Both the position numbers and the translations under genes were made by a program. Shown in pieces: positions 5,340 through 6,485 of a stretch of DNA of 6,485 nucleotides. Below the pieces are notes generated by a model, which had not been told where the DNA came from, made no database searches, and worked only from the letters and a program-made list of their open reading frames with translations. This stretch comes from JAZGAE01 sp036475545 (GTDB lineage: Bacteria > Pseudomonadota > Alphaproteobacteria > DATDPM01): positions 1-6,485 of the forward strand of contig JAZGAE010000037.1 of assembly GCA_036475545.1 (NCBI GenBank). Reading direction: 5' to 3'. How positions within the stretch are numbered: the first letter of the stretch is position 1; each line of letters opens with the position of its first letter.

Positions 5340-6485
5340 TCAAGCCGGCGGCGATCCATGGTCGCGGTGGAAGGGGGAGTGCTCGGCGAGCATGCGCATG
5401 TCCGCCTCGATCTCGACGCGCTCGTGCGCGAGGAAGTTGCGCACCGCGTCGCCGAGCGCCGGGTCGCGGATCCAGTGGGCGCTGTAAGTGCGCCGCGGCA
5501 GATAGCCCCGCTGGATCTTGTGGGGGCCTTGAGCCCCGGCCTCGACGCGGGCGAGGCCGTTCGCGATGGCGAAGTCGATGGCGCGGTAGTAGCACAACTC
5601 GAAGTGCAGGAACTTGTGGTCCCCGTGGCAGCCCCAGTAGCGCCCGTAGAGCGTGTCGCGGCCCATCAGGTGAAGCGCGCCCGCCACCGGGATCCCGTCG
5701 CGTTCGGCCAGGATCAGCACAATGCGCTCGGGCATGGCGGCGCCAAGCCTCGAGAAGAAGGCGCGGGTGAGATAGGGGTCGCCCCACTTGCGGTCGCTGG
5801 TCTCCTGGTAGAACCGGAAGAAGGCGTCCCAGTGGAGTTCGCCCACCTCAGGGCCCATGAGCACGCGCACCACGAGGCCGGAGCGCTCGGCCGCCCGTCT
5901 TTCCTTGCGGATGGCCTTGCGCTTGCGCGAGGCGAGCGCGCCCAGGAAATCATCGAAGCTGCCATATCCCCTGTTTTGCCAGTGGAACTGGTATCCGGTG
6001 CGCAATAGCCAGCCGGCATCGCCCAGGCCGCGCCACTGGGGCTCGGGGAGAAAGGTGGCGTGGACCGAAGAGGCGCCGTGGCGGCGCGCCAGCTCTTCGA
6101 CGGCCGCGATCAGGGCGCGCTCCACGCCGCCCGCCGTCGCCCCGAGGCCGGGCCTCGAGAGCAGGCGCGGGCCGGTCACCGGCGTGAAGGGAACGGAGAC
6201 TTGCAGCTTCGGATAGTACCTGCCGCCGGCCTGTTCGTAGGCCGCGGCCCAGCCGTGGTCGAAGACGTACTCGCCGTAGGAGTGGGACTTGAGGTACAGG
6301 GGCACCGCGCCCAGGACGCCGCCGGTTCCGTCGTCCAAGACCAGGTGCTGCGCCACCCAGCCGGTCTCCGGCGTGGCGGAGCCGCTTTCCTCAAGCGCGT
6401 TCAGGAAGGCGTGGCTCACGAAGGGATTGTCGGAGCCCGCGCAGGCGTCCCAGGCCGCGGGCTCGATGTCGCGGAGTCGGGGAAT
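5340..6485 (-). CDS. FemAB-like/GNAT-fold acyltransferase, COG3146 (DUF482) family, 5' end cut by the window edge
   Basis: 381 residues are visible, running to the window edge. The family is usually about 380-400 aa, so only a few N-terminal residues should be missing. The GTG at 6419 is not the likely start, because the upstream codons continue a family-like N-terminus (PAAWDACAGSDNPFVSHAF). These are predicted soluble cytoplasmic N-acyltransferases with a FemAB-like double GNAT fold; substrate unknown. Numbering from the first visible codon, conserved blocks are SRKRKAIRKER (186-196), a FYQET...KWG segment (about 225-235), YGRYWGC (280-286), LHFELCYY (293-300), VEAGAQG (314-320) and HKIQRGY (322-328). 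These are the family's hallmark motifs as I recall them. There is no signal peptide or membrane segment. The gene converges with the Sel1-protein gene across 65 bases. I have a low-certainty memory of this family lying near clpS-clpA in other Alphaproteobacteria. Confidence 0.88.
   Translation of the reverse strand: MPRLRDIEPAAWDACAGSDNPFVSHAFLNALEESGSATPETGWVAQHLVLDDGTGGVLGAVPLYLKSHSYGEYVFDHGWAAAYEQAGGRYYPKLQVSVPFTPVTGPRLLSRPGLGATAGGVERALIAAVEELARRHGASSVHATFLPEPQWRGLGDAGWLLRTGYQFHWQNRGYGSFDDFLGALASRKRKAIRKERRAAERSGLVVRVLMGPEVGELHWDAFFRFYQETSDRKWGDPYLTRAFFSRLGAAMPERIVLILAERDGIPVAGALHLMGRDTLYGRYWGCHGDHKFLHFELCYYRAIDFAIANGLARVEAGAQGPHKIQRGYLPRRTYSAHWIRDPALGDAVRNFLAHERVEIEADMRMLAEHSPFHRDHGSPPA

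Noticed and set aside
4780..5787. A 335-codon minus-strand open frame spanning the Sel1-protein gene end and the acyltransferase gene end
   Set aside because: It crosses two well-supported genes in other frames and its translation is Arg/Pro-rich with no domain.
5340..6419. Acyltransferase starting at the GTG at 6419
   Set aside because: The frame continues without a stop to the window edge and the extra residues fit the family's N-terminus, so the true start lies outside the window.

Overview
The window is GC-rich chromosomal DNA with the look of an Alphaproteobacterium. The best evidence is the ClpA protein: its N-terminal domain and D1/D2 linker read, from memory, much closer to alphaproteobacterial ClpA than to the E. 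coli type. This placement is an inference made without a database search.

Layout. Positions 1-434 hold no gene I can name. The left end may be the tail of an upstream gene. The rest is a structured leader with inverted repeats, a short tandem repeat and a weak promoter candidate. Next come clpS (435-758) and clpA (776-3073), 17 bases apart on the plus strand: the N-degron adaptor and the AAA+ unfoldase of the ClpAP protease. A convergent gap follows (3074-3272), then a minus-strand gene for a small exported c-type cytochrome (3273-3704). A 352-base divergent region rich in palindromes (3705-4056) separates it from a plus-strand gene (4057-5274). That gene encodes an exported protein with three Sel1 repeats joined to a cysteine-containing C-terminal domain with an HExxH motif. 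Last, on the minus strand and cut by the right edge, is a FemAB-like/GNAT acyltransferase of the COG3146 (former DUF482) type (5340-6485).

How they fit together. Only clpS and clpA clearly share one function: ClpS hands proteins with N-terminal destabilising residues to ClpA, which unfolds them into ClpP (not in this window). The other genes are separate transcription units: one monohaem electron carrier or sensor, one predicted periplasmic protein with a possible metallopeptidase domain, and one predicted cytoplasmic acyltransferase. No mobile element, CRISPR array, rRNA or tRNA was found. The most novel item is the Sel1-HExxH protein. The rest of the gene content is ordinary core genome.
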